Shown here: positions 4,843 to 5,485 of the stretch, piece by piece
Layout: every line of letters starts with the position of its first letter
How positions within the stretch are numbered: the first letter of the stretch is position 1
From: Tepidimonas sp.
Lineage (GTDB): Bacteria; Pseudomonadota; Gammaproteobacteria; Burkholderiales; Burkholderiaceae_C
Reading direction: 5' to 3'
Length of the DNA: 5,485 nucleotides
Assembly (NCBI GenBank): GCA_025054905.1
Contig: JANWZF010000124.1
Span: forward strand, 1-5,485
Program-made: the position numbers and the translations under genes
The notes under the pieces: generated by a model
What the model was told of the DNA's origin: nothing
The model's database searches: none
What the model saw: the letters and a program-made list of their open reading frames with translations, nothing else

Positions 4843-5475
4843 ATGGATCTTGCCGCGCTGCGCAAAAGCTACGAAAAGGCCGAGCTGAGCGAAGAGGCCT
4901 CCCACCCCGACCCGCTGCGGCAGTTCGACCAGTGGCTGCACGAAGCCATCCGCGCCGAGCTGCCCGAACCCAACGCGATGACGCTGGCCACCGTCGGCAG
5001 CGACATGCGCCCAAGCACCCGCGTGGTGTTGATCAAGGGTTATGACGAGCGTGGCCTCGTCTGGTACACCAATTACGACAGCCGCAAAGGACGCGAGCTG
5101 GCCGGCAATCCCTACGCCGCGCTGCAGTTTCACTGGGTCGAACTGGAGCGTGTCGTGCGCATCGAGGGCGTGGTCGATCAAGTCAGCCCTGAAGAAAGCG
5201 ACGCTTATTTCGCAAGCCGCCCGCTGGATCACCGCATCGGCGCCTGGGCCAGCCCGCAGAGCCGCGTGATCGAGAGTCGCACGGTGCTGCTGGCCAATGC
5301 GGCCAAGTACGCGGCGCAGTTTCGGTTGCACCCGCCGCGGCCGCCCCACTGGGGTGGCTACCGCCTGCGGCCTGATCGCTGGGAATTCTGGCAGGGGCGC
5401 CCCAGCCGCCTGCACGACCGGCTGCAGTACCGGCTGCAGGAGGGCCGCTGGGTGCGCGAGCGGCTGGCCCCTTAG
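4843..5475 (+). CDS. pdxH: Pyridoxine/pyridoxamine 5'-phosphate oxidase PdxH
   Basis: PdxH is a cytosolic FMN enzyme that oxidises pyridoxine 5'-phosphate or pyridoxamine 5'-phosphate to pyridoxal 5'-phosphate, the last step of vitamin B6 synthesis and part of its salvage. The 210-residue protein is complete. It has R7 and Y10 of the N-terminal lid (LRKSY), the FMN-binding RVVLIK (60-65) and YTNYDSRKG (75-83), YFASRP (122-127), GAWASPQS (133-140), WGGYRL (170-175), EFWQGRPSRLHDR (181-193) and the terminal RLAP. R189 and H191 match the substrate-contact pair of E. coli. H130 stands where E. coli has S137, a residue described as contacting the PLP phosphate. The ATG at 4843 is the only plausible start; GAAAG lies one base before it, too close to serve as a ribosome site. 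The gene is divergent from the fab cluster across 46 bp. Confidence 0.96.
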   Translation: MDLAALRKSYEKAELSEEASHPDPLRQFDQWLHEAIRAELPEPNAMTLATVGSDMRPSTRVVLIKGYDERGLVWYTNYDSRKGRELAGNPYAALQFHWVELERVVRIEGVVDQVSPEESDAYFASRPLDHRIGAWASPQSRVIESRTVLLANAAKYAAQFRLHPPRPPHWGGYRLRPDRWEFWQGRPSRLHDRLQYRLQEGRWVRERLAP

Positions 5476-5485
5476 GGCATCGGCC

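Noticed and set aside
4804..5415. Minus-strand 203-codon open frame opposite pdxH
   Set aside because: It is the antisense shadow of a clear PdxH gene and would cross the DUF177 start region; no family features are seen.
5476..5485. Terminator or start of the next gene after pdxH
   Set aside because: Only ten bases remain and they show no structure that can be judged.

Overview
This window is core-genome DNA of high GC content, most likely from a betaproteobacterium of the order Burkholderiales. The assignment rests on the gene order (DUF177, rpmF, plsX, fabH, fabD, fabG) and on the wording of the FabH, PlsX and PdxH proteins as I remember their relatives; no search was run. I see no mobile element, CRISPR array, tRNA, rRNA, prophage gene or defence gene. 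I did not find an undescribed system.

Six genes lie head to tail on the minus strand and are read from about 4796 down to 2: a DUF177/YceD-family protein (4182-4796), ribosomal protein bL32 (rpmF, 3948-4130), phosphate acyltransferase (plsX, 2858-3898), ketoacyl-ACP synthase III (fabH, 1794-2813), malonyl-CoA:ACP transacylase (fabD, 795-1748) and 3-ketoacyl-ACP reductase (fabG, 2-751). The window ends one base past the fabG stop codon. In related genomes acpP and fabF usually follow, but they are not visible here. The five spacers are nearly equal in length (51, 49, 44, 45 and 43 nt). Three of them open with an inverted repeat placed 0 to 1 nt after the upstream stop codon. One gene, pdxH (4843-5475), is on the plus strand, divergent from the cluster across only 46 bp.

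FabD makes malonyl-ACP, FabH condenses it with acetyl-CoA to start a fatty acid chain, and FabG performs the NADPH reduction of every elongation cycle. PlsX diverts finished acyl chains from ACP to acyl-phosphate for phospholipid synthesis. The bL32 and DUF177 genes belong to ribosome production, so the cluster joins ribosome and membrane supply. PdxH makes pyridoxal 5'-phosphate and has no direct pathway link to the other genes.

The points worth a second look are small: possible leaderless starts for both divergent genes, a TATAAT box buried in the DUF177 stop codon ahead of rpmF, an 8-bp hairpin between rpmF and plsX, a Ser-to-His change at a predicted phosphate-contact position of PdxH, an insertion of about 10 residues in FabH, and GTG starts for plsX and fabD. 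There is no gene-free stretch longer than 51 bases apart from the 10 bases at the right end.
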